Assembly: GCA_934747335.1 (NCBI GenBank)
Contig: CAKVGS010000008.1
Coordinates: forward strand, 1 to 64,000
Source: an uncultured Candidatus Melainabacteria bacterium
GTDB taxonomy: Bacteria > Cyanobacteriota > Vampirovibrionia > Gastranaerophilales > Gastranaerophilaceae
Direction: 5' to 3'
DNA: 64,000 bases
Below the pieces are notes generated by a model, which was not told the origin of the DNA, searched no databases, and saw only the letters and a program-made list of their open reading frames with translations. The translations under genes were made by a program, and so were the position numbers. Of the stretch, positions 16,479 through 25,020 are shown in pieces; positions within the stretch are counted from its first letter, which is position 1, and each line of letters begins with the position of its first letter.

Positions 16479-16820
16479 ATGAAAATTCAAACAATAAATT
16501 CTCATACTAATTTTGAAGCCAAGAAGAACTTTCGAGTATATTTCAATCAGCTTGATTCAAGATATTCGCTCTTGGGTCTTGACACCTCTAAAAATGTTTA
16601 TTGTGCAAAAGAATACTTAAATCCTAAGGCAGAAGAATTTTATAAAAAAGCACAAGTAGCAAAAGATTGTAATACAAAATCAAAATTATATAAGAAAATG
16701 GGTGCATACAAATTGATTGTATTTGGTACAGGAATAGTTGGTTTATTAAGAAAATTTTTCAACAAACCTAAAAATTTATATAGTAATATGTTAAATTTTA
16801 AAACGAACTTAACACCTTAA
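16479..16820 (+). CDS. Small leader-type protein between nifU and nifS
   Basis: 113 residues starting MKIQTINSHTNFEAKKNFRV. It follows the MKI..I...F[KRQE][GA] pattern (Phe-Glu-Ala at 12-14). The remainder is basic, with one hydrophobic stretch (KLIVFGTGIVGLLRKFF, about 79-95) that may be a membrane or amphipathic helix. AAAGGAG precedes the ATG. No domain is recognised. It interrupts a nifU-nifS pair that is normally contiguous, so it is either a passenger or an accessory protein. Confidence 0.65.
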   Translation: MKIQTINSHTNFEAKKNFRVYFNQLDSRYSLLGLDTSKNVYCAKEYLNPKAEEFYKKAQVAKDCNTKSKLYKKMGAYKLIVFGTGIVGLLRKFFNKPKNLYSNMLNFKTNLTP

Positions 16821-16857
16821 CGACTAAAAGACCTAACGACTTAAAAAGGAACACACC

Positions 16858-18048
16858 ATGATATATTTAGATAACAACGCAACAACTAAAATAGATGAAA
16901 AAGTTTTGGAAGAAATGCTTCCTTATTTGCAAAATGAGTACGCTAATCCTTCCAGCATGTATGATTTTGCTAAAAAACCAGCCGCTGCAATAAAAGAGGC
17001 GAGAGCAAAAGTCAGAGATTTTCTTGGTGCAAATAATGAAAAAGAAATTGTGTTCACTTCTTGCGGTTCAGAATCTGCCAATACAGCAATTAAAGGCGTT
17101 GTAAGTTGTAATAAAGAAAAAAGACATCTTATAACAACAAAAGTTGAACACCCTTGTGTTTTGAATACTTATAAGGCGTTGGAAAAACAAGGTTATGAGG
17201 TTGATTATATCGGAGTAAATTCTCAAGGTGAACTTGATATAGAAGAACTTAAATCAAAAATCAGAAAAGATACGGCTTTAGTTTCTGTAATGTATGCAAA
17301 CAATGAAACAGGCGTAATTTATCCTGTTGAAGAAATTGCAGAAATTATTAAATCTAAATCACCTGAAACAAGATTTTATGTTGACGCTGTTCAAGCCGGA
17401 GGAAAAATTCCGATAAACGTTAAAGATACAAAGATTGATTTGTTAGGAGTTTCAGGTCACAAATTTCACGCACCAAAAGGTGTTGGCGCATTGTACGTAA
17501 AACCTGACGTTAGAATTACACCGTTGATTAATGGCGGTCATCAAGAACGTGGAATGAGAGCAGGAACTGAAAACGTGCCTTATATTGTAGGCTTGGGAAA
17601 AGCTGCAGAGTTAGCAATGGATGCAATGGACTATGAACTAAAAGAAGTTAAAAGGTTGCGCGACAAGTTGGAAACAGGAATTCTTAAAAATGTATTTAAC
17701 GCAAGATTAAATACAGGCGTAAACGGCAGAGTTCCAAACACTTGTAATATTGGTTTTGAATATGTAGAAGGTGAATTGATTCTTCTACATTTAAGCGATA
17801 TCGGTGTTTGTGCAAGTTCAGGAAGTGCTTGTACATCAGGTTCACTAGAACCTAGCCACGTGTTGCGTGCAATGGGAATACCGTTTACTGCACTTCACGG
17901 TTCAATCAGATTTAGTTTATCAAGATTTACTACTGAAAAAGAAGTTGATTATGTAATTGAACACATGCCGGCAATTATGGATAAATTAACTTCAATTTCG
18001 CCATTCCAAGACGAATTAGCAGCATTAAGAAGCAGAAAGGGTATGTAA
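16858..18048 (+). CDS. nifS: Cysteine desulfurase NifS/IscS type
   Basis: 396 residues of fold-type I PLP enzyme. YLDNNATT opens the protein. The PLP lysine is in SGHKFHAPKG (K202). The catalytic Cys sits in the SSGSACTSG loop (C325). It removes sulfur from cysteine as a persulfide and passes it to NifU. The long SGSAC loop is of the class I (NifS/IscS) type. Its stop is one base before the mscS start, suggesting the transcript continues. Confidence 0.95.
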   Translation: MIYLDNNATTKIDEKVLEEMLPYLQNEYANPSSMYDFAKKPAAAIKEARAKVRDFLGANNEKEIVFTSCGSESANTAIKGVVSCNKEKRHLITTKVEHPCVLNTYKALEKQGYEVDYIGVNSQGELDIEELKSKIRKDTALVSVMYANNETGVIYPVEEIAEIIKSKSPETRFYVDAVQAGGKIPINVKDTKIDLLGVSGHKFHAPKGVGALYVKPDVRITPLINGGHQERGMRAGTENVPYIVGLGKAAELAMDAMDYELKEVKRLRDKLETGILKNVFNARLNTGVNGRVPNTCNIGFEYVEGELILLHLSDIGVCASSGSACTSGSLEPSHVLRAMGIPFTALHGSIRFSLSRFTTEKEVDYVIEHMPAIMDKLTSISPFQDELAALRSRKGM

Positions 18049-18049
18049 A

Positions 18050-18886
18050 ATGGTAGATTTCATTGTGAAACCTATATTTTCCTTTTTAGGAGTACACGCT
18101 AAATTTTTAATCGGTGTTTTAGTAAACATTGTTTTAATTTGGGCTGTATGTAAATTGACAGACGCTTTTACGCACAGAATAGAACTTAAATTAAAAAGCA
18201 AAAATACAGATTCTCCGCTTTTAAATTTAATGCCGGTTTTAAATAAAACTATAAAAGCAGTAATTGTATTTATGTTGTTGGCGGGATTTTTGCAAAGCTT
18301 CGGTTATAATGTAACTTCATTAGTTGCAGGTTTTGGTATTACAGGTTTAGCAGTAGGTTTTGCCGCGAAAGAAGCTATCGGTAATATTTTCGGTTCATTT
18401 GGACTTTTGGCTGACAGAGTTTATAAAATAGGCGATTATATTAAATTCAATGGTTATGAAGGAACGGTTGAAAACATTAATTTGCGCTCAACGACAGTGA
18501 GAACTATTGATGGTTATGTTGTAAACGTGCCAAATAACGTGCTTTCTAACGAAGAAATCACAAATGTATCTCAAGCGCATAAAAGAAGAATTGATATTTC
18601 AGTTGACGTTGAATACGGTACTTCTAACGAAAAACTTGATGCGGCTTGCAGAATCTTAAAAGAAATTGCTGAAAACGACACACGAATTCTTGAAGGTGCA
18701 GAAACTTTCTTAGATAATATGGCACCTAGTTCAATTCAAGTAAGACTTGTAGCTTATACAAGCAAAACCTCTTGGGTAGAATATGTACATACAAAAAGTG
18801 ATGTAATTAGACAAATCATTCATCGCTACCGTGAGGAAGGTATTGAATTTGCATTCCCTTCTACAAGCGTTTATATGGCAAAATAA
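18050..18886 (+). CDS. mscS: Small-conductance mechanosensitive channel
   Basis: 278 residues. Three N-terminal membrane helices lead to the pore-lining TM3 (VAGFGITGLAVGFAAKEAIGN), then the beta domain (GDYIKFNGYEGTVENINLRSTTVRTIDGYVVNVPN) and the C-terminal cage. MscS opens under membrane tension to release solutes on osmotic downshock. It starts 1 nt after nifS and is followed at 2 nt by rlmH, so nifS-mscS-rlmH look like one transcript of unrelated functions. Confidence 0.93.
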   Translation: MVDFIVKPIFSFLGVHAKFLIGVLVNIVLIWAVCKLTDAFTHRIELKLKSKNTDSPLLNLMPVLNKTIKAVIVFMLLAGFLQSFGYNVTSLVAGFGITGLAVGFAAKEAIGNIFGSFGLLADRVYKIGDYIKFNGYEGTVENINLRSTTVRTIDGYVVNVPNNVLSNEEITNVSQAHKRRIDISVDVEYGTSNEKLDAACRILKEIAENDTRILEGAETFLDNMAPSSIQVRLVAYTSKTSWVEYVHTKSDVIRQIIHRYREEGIEFAFPSTSVYMAK

Positions 18887-18888
18887 TT

Positions 18889-19359
18889 ATGAAAATAAAA
18901 ATTATTGCATTGGGAAAAATAAAAGAAAAATTTTTAAAAGACGGTATTGATGAATTTTTAAAACGTCTTACGCCTTATGCATCTGTTGACATTATAGAGC
19001 TTTCACCAATAGAAATTCGAGATGAAAACTTGATTCAAAAAGCACTAGAGCAAGAAGGTGAAAAAATTTTAGCTAATATTAAAAATGATTCTTTTGTAAT
19101 TACGATGGAGATATTAGGGAAACAGCTTTCTTCAGAAGATTTTGCGCAGAAGATTAATGAAATTTCAATGAGTGGGATTAGCGAGCTTGTTTTTGTAATC
19201 GGCTCTTCTTGTGGTTTATCACCAATAGTTTCTAATAGAGCAAATTTTAAACTAAGTTTTTCTAAAATGACATTCTTGCACCAATTTGCGAGATTGCTTT
19301 TGGTAGAACAGATATATAGAGCATTCAAAATTTTAAAAGGTGAAACCTATCACAAGTAA
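18889..19359 (+). CDS. rlmH: 23S rRNA (pseudouridine1915-N3)-methyltransferase
   Basis: 156 residues, the normal length. It opens KIKIIALGKIKEKFL and ends with the family's FARLLLVEQIYRAFKILKGE then TYHK. FVIGSSCGLSP is the SAM-binding trefoil-knot loop. RlmH methylates pseudouridine 1915 of helix 69 in 70S ribosomes. It is tightly packed behind mscS. Confidence 0.95.
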   Translation: MKIKIIALGKIKEKFLKDGIDEFLKRLTPYASVDIIELSPIEIRDENLIQKALEQEGEKILANIKNDSFVITMEILGKQLSSEDFAQKINEISMSGISELVFVIGSSCGLSPIVSNRANFKLSFSKMTFLHQFARLLLVEQIYRAFKILKGETYHK

Positions 19360-19410
19360 TTAGCTTTGATTAAATTTGCTGTGCTATAATATTTTTAGAG
19401 GCTAACCGAA

Positions 19411-20790
19411 ATGATAAACGACTTGACAAAAGGCGCACCATTAAAATTAATGTTGTTGTTTTCCGTTCCCTTGCTTATTGGAAATATTTTTCAACAATTT
19501 TATAATGTAGCTGATATTATTATAGTCGGCAGAACTCTAGGCATGAATGCATTGGCTGCTGTCGGCGCCGTATCGCCTTTGTTTTTCCTGATTATGTTTA
19601 TAATCGTAGGGCTTACAAACGGGTTTTCTGTTATAACCGGTCAAAGATTCGGTGCGAAAGATTATGACGGAGTAAGACGTTCTGTTACGATGTCAACAAT
19701 TTTGAGTTTTGCGTTTACACTTTTGTTTACTGTTTTTTGCGCTGTTTTTATGCACCAAATTCTGTATTTAATGAATGTACCTCAAGAAATTTATAAAGAC
19801 GCATATTACTACATTCAAATTGTTGTACTTGGATTATTTGTTGCTAATTTTTATAATCTTTTAGCAAGTATAATTAGGGCGCTTGGAGATAGCATGACGC
19901 CCCTTTATTGCTTAATTATAGCTTCTGTAATAAATATTTTCTTAGCGCTTGTATTTATACTGGAGTTCCATTTGGGAGTTCCCGGCTCTGCTTTAGCATT
20001 AGTTTTATCTCAAGCAATTTCAGGACTTTTATGCGTTTGGTATGTGAAAAAACATTTTCCTATTTTACATCTTAAAAAACAAGATTGGATTTTTGATTGG
20101 AAAAAAGAGTTTTCTTTTGCGATGGAACACTTGAAGGTAGGTGTGCCAATGGCTGTTCAATTTGCAATTTTAGGTTTGAGTATATTAATTATTCAAAGTG
20201 TTTGTAACACTTTCGGCGCAAATGTAATTGCAGCTTTTACCGCAGCTTTAAGAATAGAACAGATTGCAACACTTCCTATGATTTCTTTTGGAGTAGCTTT
20301 GGCTTCATTTGTTGCTCAGAATTTTGGCGCAGGATGTTTCTCTCGAATAAGATTCGGAGTCAAAAAAGCATCATTAATCAATTTAGGGTTAAGTGTTTTT
20401 ATGGCTTTTATAATGCATTTCTTTGGTGGAGATTTAGTAAGAATATTTATAGGATCAGGTAATGAAGCTGTTGTAAAAATTGCACATGACTATTTGTTCA
20501 GAAGCTCGCTTTTTTATTTCTTTCTTGCACAAATTTTTATTTACAGAAATGCTCTTCAAGGACTTGGCAGAGCTGTTATTCCAATGTTGGCATCTGTTGG
20601 CGAACTTTTGATGCGAGCCTTTGCAGCAATTTATTTGGCTGCAAAAATCGGTTACTTTGGAGTGTTTTATGCAGGCCCGATAGCGTGGATTGCTGCGTCA
20701 CTGGTTTTAGCAATCGGATATTATTCATCAATTAAAAACTTTATATTTAAAACTCAGCAAAAACTAAGACGGAAAAAAATGGCACTATAA
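19411..20790 (+). CDS. MATE-family multidrug/cation antiporter
   Basis: 459 residues with 12 predicted membrane helices. It opens MINDLTKGAPLKLMLLFSVP then LLIGNIFQQFYNVADIIIVG, the typical NorM/DinF-like MATE start, and has the second-half repeat (GVPMAVQFAILGLSILIIQSV). Family members export cationic drugs or metabolites using Na+ or H+; the substrate is unknown. Its stop overlaps the convergent acyltransferase by 6 bp, with no separate terminator. Confidence 0.92.
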   Translation: MINDLTKGAPLKLMLLFSVPLLIGNIFQQFYNVADIIIVGRTLGMNALAAVGAVSPLFFLIMFIIVGLTNGFSVITGQRFGAKDYDGVRRSVTMSTILSFAFTLLFTVFCAVFMHQILYLMNVPQEIYKDAYYYIQIVVLGLFVANFYNLLASIIRALGDSMTPLYCLIIASVINIFLALVFILEFHLGVPGSALALVLSQAISGLLCVWYVKKHFPILHLKKQDWIFDWKKEFSFAMEHLKVGVPMAVQFAILGLSILIIQSVCNTFGANVIAAFTAALRIEQIATLPMISFGVALASFVAQNFGAGCFSRIRFGVKKASLINLGLSVFMAFIMHFFGGDLVRIFIGSGNEAVVKIAHDYLFRSSLFYFFLAQIFIYRNALQGLGRAVIPMLASVGELLMRAFAAIYLAAKIGYFGVFYAGPIAWIAASLVLAIGYYSSIKNFIFKTQQKLRRKKMAL

Positions 20791-21852
20791 TAATGTTTTT
20801 AATTTTTTCAATCCAACACCAATATAAGTTGTAGCAACCATTGTGATTACAAAATACAAATAAGTGTTTTGCGTCGGATTATAAATCCAATAAATATTGT
20901 GCAAATTTCTTTCAGCAAAAGGAATTCCGTTTATTTTGAAAATGATTGCAGTTAAAATGAACATTACAAACAAATGGTTTGCCATAATATGATAAGTATT
21001 TTCACCTATGAGTTTTATAAAGTTAATATTCTTAATGTATTCATAAGTTACATTAATAAACCACATAGAAAACCAAATTCCCGTAATACTTGTTAAAACA
21101 GGTACAATTATTTGATTATCAAATCTCGCCCAAACAAGAACATAACTCAGGCCAATTCCGTGTTCAGGCGTAAAATCCCTGTTAAAATGCCACAAAACAG
21201 CTTGTAGACAAATTACGAATCCAAGAATTTTGGGTGTGAAAATATTATATTTGCCTTCGATTTTTGTTGTATAAAAATGTCCGAGGTAAACAAAAAACAG
21301 TGAGAAAATAGTTCTTATAATCACAAGCAGAAGCGGTGTAACTTCAGGAACAATTTTTGTCAAAGGAATTGCCAAAAAACCTAAGATGGTGTAAAACGCA
21401 AATTTAATAGGTTCGCTTTTTTCTCTAAGCAGTCTTTGGCAATACAAAAACATAATCATTGTAATAAATAATTGAGGTACAAACCACATCGGACAAGATA
21501 AATCAAATTGATGACCGTTAAGAAACGGAGTTATGAAAAAGTTTTTAAGGCTCAATTCCATTCCCCAGAATTTGCCCGTAAGTTTTTCTATACCGATTGT
21601 CACAACAGCATAAAAAGCCGAATACAAAAAATATAAAACCAAAAGGCTTTTTACTCTTCTTTTGACGTATTCAAAAACATTATCCAAATATTTGTCTTTA
21701 AATAGCATACCGGAAATAAAAAAGAACAAGGCAAGTTGAAAAGAATATGGTGGAAACATATCAAAAAGCCTAAATTCTAAGTGACCTGATACAACTAAAA
21801 TGATTGCTAACGCTTTTAATAAATTGATTTTATCTGAAAAAATTTTCTCCAT
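20785..21852 (-). CDS. Acyltransferase family 3 membrane protein
   Basis: 355 residues with about ten membrane helices. FSDKINLLKALAIILVVSGHLEFR contains the conserved early His of the OafA/WecH-type acyltransferase-3 fold (usual arrangement R/K..xxI..V...H), and FFISGMLF follows. Such enzymes O-acetylate surface sugars or other cell-envelope molecules. No polysaccharide genes are adjacent, so the substrate is unknown. It is preceded by a hairpin-repeat element. Confidence 0.85.
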   Translation of the reverse strand: MEKIFSDKINLLKALAIILVVSGHLEFRLFDMFPPYSFQLALFFFISGMLFKDKYLDNVFEYVKRRVKSLLVLYFLYSAFYAVVTIGIEKLTGKFWGMELSLKNFFITPFLNGHQFDLSCPMWFVPQLFITMIMFLYCQRLLREKSEPIKFAFYTILGFLAIPLTKIVPEVTPLLLVIIRTIFSLFFVYLGHFYTTKIEGKYNIFTPKILGFVICLQAVLWHFNRDFTPEHGIGLSYVLVWARFDNQIIVPVLTSITGIWFSMWFINVTYEYIKNINFIKLIGENTYHIMANHLFVMFILTAIIFKINGIPFAERNLHNIYWIYNPTQNTYLYFVITMVATTYIGVGLKKLKTLL

Positions 21853-21891
21853 AAGTTGATTGTAACATAGTTATTTAGATGTTCAATAGAA

Positions 21892-21991
21892 ATTGGTGCA
21901 AAAAAATTGCACCCTACCCTTTTAGTTAAAATACGTTCAATGTTGAACATAGTTTTATTAAAAATTGTAGGGTGCAATTTTTTGCACCAAT
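21892..21991. repeat. MITE-like element, GGTGCAA family, second complete copy
   Basis: About 100 bp with 25-bp terminal inverted repeats (cores GGTGCAAAAAAATTGCACC and its counterpart one A/T shorter). The interior shares AAAATACGTTCAAT with the 14.8-kb copy. It lies between two minus-strand genes. Confidence 0.85.
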
Positions 21992-22006
21992 AAAATAGTT
22001 ATCCAA

Positions 22007-22276
22007 CTAACCTTCTAATTCATCTTTTTGCTTATTCAAAAGGTCTTGAAGCTTATTCATGATTTCTTCGCTTTTTTCTTGAGCGTCTGTAATCAAGTTA
22101 TCAGCTTTTCTTTGGATGTCTTTTACAGTTTCGTCTGTTTTTTTAGCCATATCTGATGCCATGTCACCAAGCATTTCTCTTGTTTCAGCACCTGATTTTG
22201 GAGCTAATAAGATACCTGCAACAGCACCAATAGCTGCGCCAACAGCGAAACCTGCTAAAAATTTTTGTACTGACAT
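22007..22276 (-). CDS. YtxH-domain protein
   Basis: 89 residues. The N-terminal FLAGFAVGAAIGAVAGILLA membrane hairpin followed by PKSGAETREML is the YtxH signature, and the rest is a charged coiled coil. YtxH proteins are small stress-associated membrane proteins in Bacillus and cyanobacteria; their biochemical role is unknown. A GGAGAA ribosome site is present. It is the last gene of a four-gene minus-strand cluster with a second YtxH protein and a DUF948-like protein. Confidence 0.85.
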   Translation of the reverse strand: MSVQKFLAGFAVGAAIGAVAGILLAPKSGAETREMLGDMASDMAKKTDETVKDIQRKADNLITDAQEKSEEIMNKLQDLLNKQKDELEG

Positions 22277-22339
22277 AATTATTTTCTCCTTCTTTTGTAG
22301 TTTAATTTGTCTTAAGATTTTTTATATTGCCAAGTCGGT

Positions 22340-22708
22340 TTATTTCTTTTTACTAAATATTTTAAACGCAGAACACAAACCACCAAAGAATCCTTTTGAA
22401 ACAGTTCCCGTAATACTTGTAAGTTTGCTCAAAAGGTTAAGTGGTGAATTTTTAATAGCGTCTTTGATTTTGTTAACACTTTCATCTGCTTTAATAATAA
22501 TTCCGCTTACGATTTCTACCGATTTGTTAATATTTTGCAATGTTGGAATAAGTTCTGTTTTAATGACAGTCGCTGTTTCATCAACATTTTTTGTAAGTTT
22601 AGATAAGTCAAACAAGACCTTGATAAGCATTCCACCAACAAGAATTACAATAACACCTGTTGCGTATGCCAAGAATGTTAGACTCTGATATAGATGTGTT
22701 GTTTCCAT
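22340..22708 (-). CDS. DUF948-like membrane coiled-coil protein
   Basis: 122 residues. One N-terminal membrane helix (about 9-31, FLAYATGVIVILVGGMLIKVL) is followed by a long heptad-rich segment (DLSKLTKNVDETATVIKTEL...) like the YtxG/DUF948 proteins that usually neighbour YtxH. Grouping with two YtxH-type genes supports this. Function unknown; likely an inner-membrane stress or envelope protein. Confidence 0.7.
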   Translation of the reverse strand: METTHLYQSLTFLAYATGVIVILVGGMLIKVLFDLSKLTKNVDETATVIKTELIPTLQNINKSVEIVSGIIIKADESVNKIKDAIKNSPLNLLSKLTSITGTVSKGFFGGLCSAFKIFSKKK

Positions 22709-22736
22709 GTAAGTTCCTTCTCCCTAATGGGTCTTC

Positions 22737-22868
22737 ACCTCACCCTAGCCCTCTCCTGTAAGGAGAGGGAATGACCTAAAGTCGTTCAATTTATACTTAT
22801 AAATATATTATTTCAATTAACAAATCTTGGTTATCCCCTCTCCTTACAGGAGAGGGCTAGGGTGAGGT
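22737..22868. repeat. MITE-like element with perfect 33-bp inverted ends, CCCTCTCC family
   Basis: A 132-bp element. Arms 22737-22769 and 22836-22868 are exact reverse complements, and each contains its own CTCTCCT..AGGAGAG hairpin. The interior is AT-rich. Single-arm or decayed relatives lie at 37783-37816, 47341-47386, 48145-48175 and 49072-49106. This copy sits inside the YtxH/DUF948 cluster. Confidence 0.85.
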
Positions 22869-22882
22869 GTCTGTTTTTGCCC

Positions 22883-23194
22883 CTAAATATCGTATTCAGA
22901 CAAATCTTCAAGCTCTTTTGCTTTTCTCATTTTCTTTGACTTAAGCATGTTACCGAATTTTTTGTACTGTTTTTCTAATTTGTATTTTAACAAATCAATT
23001 GATTCCATTGCTTGTTTTTTAGCTTCATTTACAGCTGGTGAGTGTTTTTCAGCTAAATCACAAACTGTTTCTTTAACTTTAGCTCGCATTTCAGAACCCG
23101 GGCGTGGTGCATAAAGAACGCCGGCAACAATACCGCCGATTACACCTGCGATTAAACCCATTCCGAACCCAAATGATGATTTATCTTTGCTCAT
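22883..23194 (-). CDS. YtxH-domain protein (second)
   Basis: 103 residues. FGMGLIAGVIGGIVAGVLYA then PRPGSEMRAKVK repeats the YtxH pattern, with a basic Lys-rich C-terminal half (KLEKQYKKFGNMLKSKKMRKAKEL). AAGAGGTAG gives a ribosome site. Its separation from the DUF948-like gene by an inserted inverted-repeat element suggests the cluster was once tighter. Confidence 0.82.
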   Translation of the reverse strand: MSKDKSSFGFGMGLIAGVIGGIVAGVLYAPRPGSEMRAKVKETVCDLAEKHSPAVNEAKKQAMESIDLLKYKLEKQYKKFGNMLKSKKMRKAKELEDLSEYDI

Positions 23195-23228
23195 TTTATC
23201 TACCTCTTTCTTATAATCTATGCGCTTA

Positions 23229-23600
23229 TTATAGCATATTTTGAAGCAAGGTTAAACCCTTCCATGCAAATTTTGCAACTTTTGTTTTTCTTACTCTTTT
23301 TATAACTTTAATATTTATAACCCAAAATAAAACCGATGACATTAGACTCTCGAGCTGTTTTCTTACAAACATATTTCTGACTTCACGAAACTTTTCAACC
23401 CAAATTGGTGTAAGTTCTCTTAACTGCTCAGAAATTCCGTGCACAAGCTCCATAATTTCTTGAATTTTAGGCTTCGCTTCAATTAAAAGTTCATTTGTTT
23501 TATTGATATAAATATCAAATTTAATTAAGTTGAATAGAATTGCAAAAACTATTATGAGTTCTGCTATAAAAACTATTGCCGTAAAAAATATAAAAATCAT
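23229..23600 (-). CDS. Small membrane protein heading the YtxH cluster
   Basis: 123 residues. An N-terminal membrane helix (IFIFFTAIVFIAELIIVFAILFNLI, about 2-26) is followed by a helical region and a weakly hydrophobic segment near 88-97. No known domain. It is the first gene of the minus-strand cluster and diverges from murT, 44 bp away. Confidence 0.65.
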   Translation of the reverse strand: MIFIFFTAIVFIAELIIVFAILFNLIKFDIYINKTNELLIEAKPKIQEIMELVHGISEQLRELTPIWVEKFREVRNMFVRKQLESLMSSVLFWVINIKVIKRVRKTKVAKFAWKGLTLLQNML

Positions 23601-23644
23601 ATTTATCCTATCGTATTTGTATTATTATATGATTATATTTTATA

Positions 23645-24979
23645 ATGACAAAATTTAAAATACACTTGGAGGATTATTTCTTGTTCTATTTATCACTTTT
23701 GTTTGCGCGCATGGCATATTTTGCATTACATACGACAGGACTTTCTGCAGGAACTTCAATTATCGGCAAGTTTGTGCTTAAACTTGACCCGAATTTTCTT
23801 AGTGAATGCAATAAATACATAGACACAAAAATTAACGTAACAGGAACAAATGGCAAAACTACAACCGCAGGCTTGATTTCGCACCTAATTGAAGGCTCAG
23901 GCAAAAGCGTAGTGAATAATGCAATGGGTGCAAATATGCTAACGGGTGTTGTGAACGCGCTTTCAGTTTCTCTTAATCCTTTTAAGAAAACCGATTATTC
24001 TGTGATTGAATCTGATGAAGCGTATTTATCAAAAATCTATGACAAATTTGATGCAGATTATTTGCTTGTGACAAATTTGTTCCGCGACCAACTAGACCGC
24101 TACGGCGAATTGGAAACAACAAAACGACTTATTCAAGACGGTATTAATAAGAAACCGAATATAAAGCTTGTGTTAAATGCTGATGACCCGCTTGTTGCAA
24201 GTTTTGAAGGCGAAAATAAAATTTTCTACGGAGTTGAGAATGTTTATTACGCGGATGAAACTTTGAAAGCTGATACTTCAACCGAAGAAGCCTTCAATTG
24301 CCCTTGCGGTAAGCCTTTAATGTATTCAAAGAAATTCTACGCTCAACAGGGACATTATTTCTGCACTTGTGGTTACAAGCGACCTGAGCCTAAATACAAA
24401 GCTGAAATTTCTTTGTATAAAGAATATTCAGTGATTAAAGTTAATGATGAAAACTTTGAAGTTCCGCTTGTTGGCTTGTTTAACGCTTACAATGCACTTG
24501 GTGCAATCGCTTTATGTAAAGAATTGGGTATTAAAAATATTATTGACACCTTGCCGACATTCAAGGTTGCATTCGGAAGAAGTGAAGTTAAGTATTTAAA
24601 CGGTAAACACACGCTTATACAGCTTATCAAAAACCCGATTGGCGCAAACGAAGTTTTGAAAACGGTTGATAAAGACTCAAATATTTTGATTATAATTAAT
24701 GATAATTATGCAGACGGACGAGATGTCTCTTGGCTTTGGGATGCGGAATTTGAGTTCCTTAAGAATATAAAACATGAAATTGTTGTTTCTGGAATAAGAG
24801 CCAATGACATGGCACTAAGACTTAAATATGCAGGCGTTGAAAAGATTAAAATCATTAACGATATTGCGCAAGCGGTTGAGTATGTGGGTAAAAACGCTAA
24901 AGATAATATAACAATTCTGCCTACTTATACGGCTTTGTTGAATATTAATAAGATGAAGAGTTTGAAGAATAAGATTTAG
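23645..24979 (+). CDS. murT: MurT-type lipid II isoglutaminyl synthase subunit
   Basis: 444 residues. A Mur-ligase central domain has the ATP P-loop VTGTNGKTTTAGL (about 60-72) and ESDEAYLSK. A Cys4 zinc ribbon (CPCGKPL ... CTCGYKRP, about 219-242) is inserted, and a C-terminal DUF1727 domain with NDNYADGRDVSWLWDAEF follows. MurT with the glutaminase GatD amidates D-Glu of lipid II. GatD, usually the next gene, is not here: a terminator and a convergent unknown follow. The partner must be elsewhere or missing. Confidence 0.92.
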   Translation: MTKFKIHLEDYFLFYLSLLFARMAYFALHTTGLSAGTSIIGKFVLKLDPNFLSECNKYIDTKINVTGTNGKTTTAGLISHLIEGSGKSVVNNAMGANMLTGVVNALSVSLNPFKKTDYSVIESDEAYLSKIYDKFDADYLLVTNLFRDQLDRYGELETTKRLIQDGINKKPNIKLVLNADDPLVASFEGENKIFYGVENVYYADETLKADTSTEEAFNCPCGKPLMYSKKFYAQQGHYFCTCGYKRPEPKYKAEISLYKEYSVIKVNDENFEVPLVGLFNAYNALGAIALCKELGIKNIIDTLPTFKVAFGRSEVKYLNGKHTLIQLIKNPIGANEVLKTVDKDSNILIIINDNYADGRDVSWLWDAEFEFLKNIKHEIVVSGIRANDMALRLKYAGVEKIKIINDIAQAVEYVGKNAKDNITILPTYTALLNINKMKSLKNKI

Positions 24980-24987
24980 TTAGAAAC

Positions 24988-25017
24988 AAAAAAGCCGGTA
25001 TACTAACCGGCTTTTTT
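24988..25017. terminator. Bidirectional terminator after murT
   Basis: AAAAAAGCCGGT, six-base loop, ACCGGCTTTTTT. It also serves the convergent gene ending at 25021. Confidence 0.92.
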
Positions 25018-25020
25018 AAT

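Noticed and set aside
22116..22688. 190-codon plus-strand frame
   Set aside because: A shadow of the YtxH and DUF948-like genes, spanning their intergenic gap, with low-complexity hydrophobic composition.
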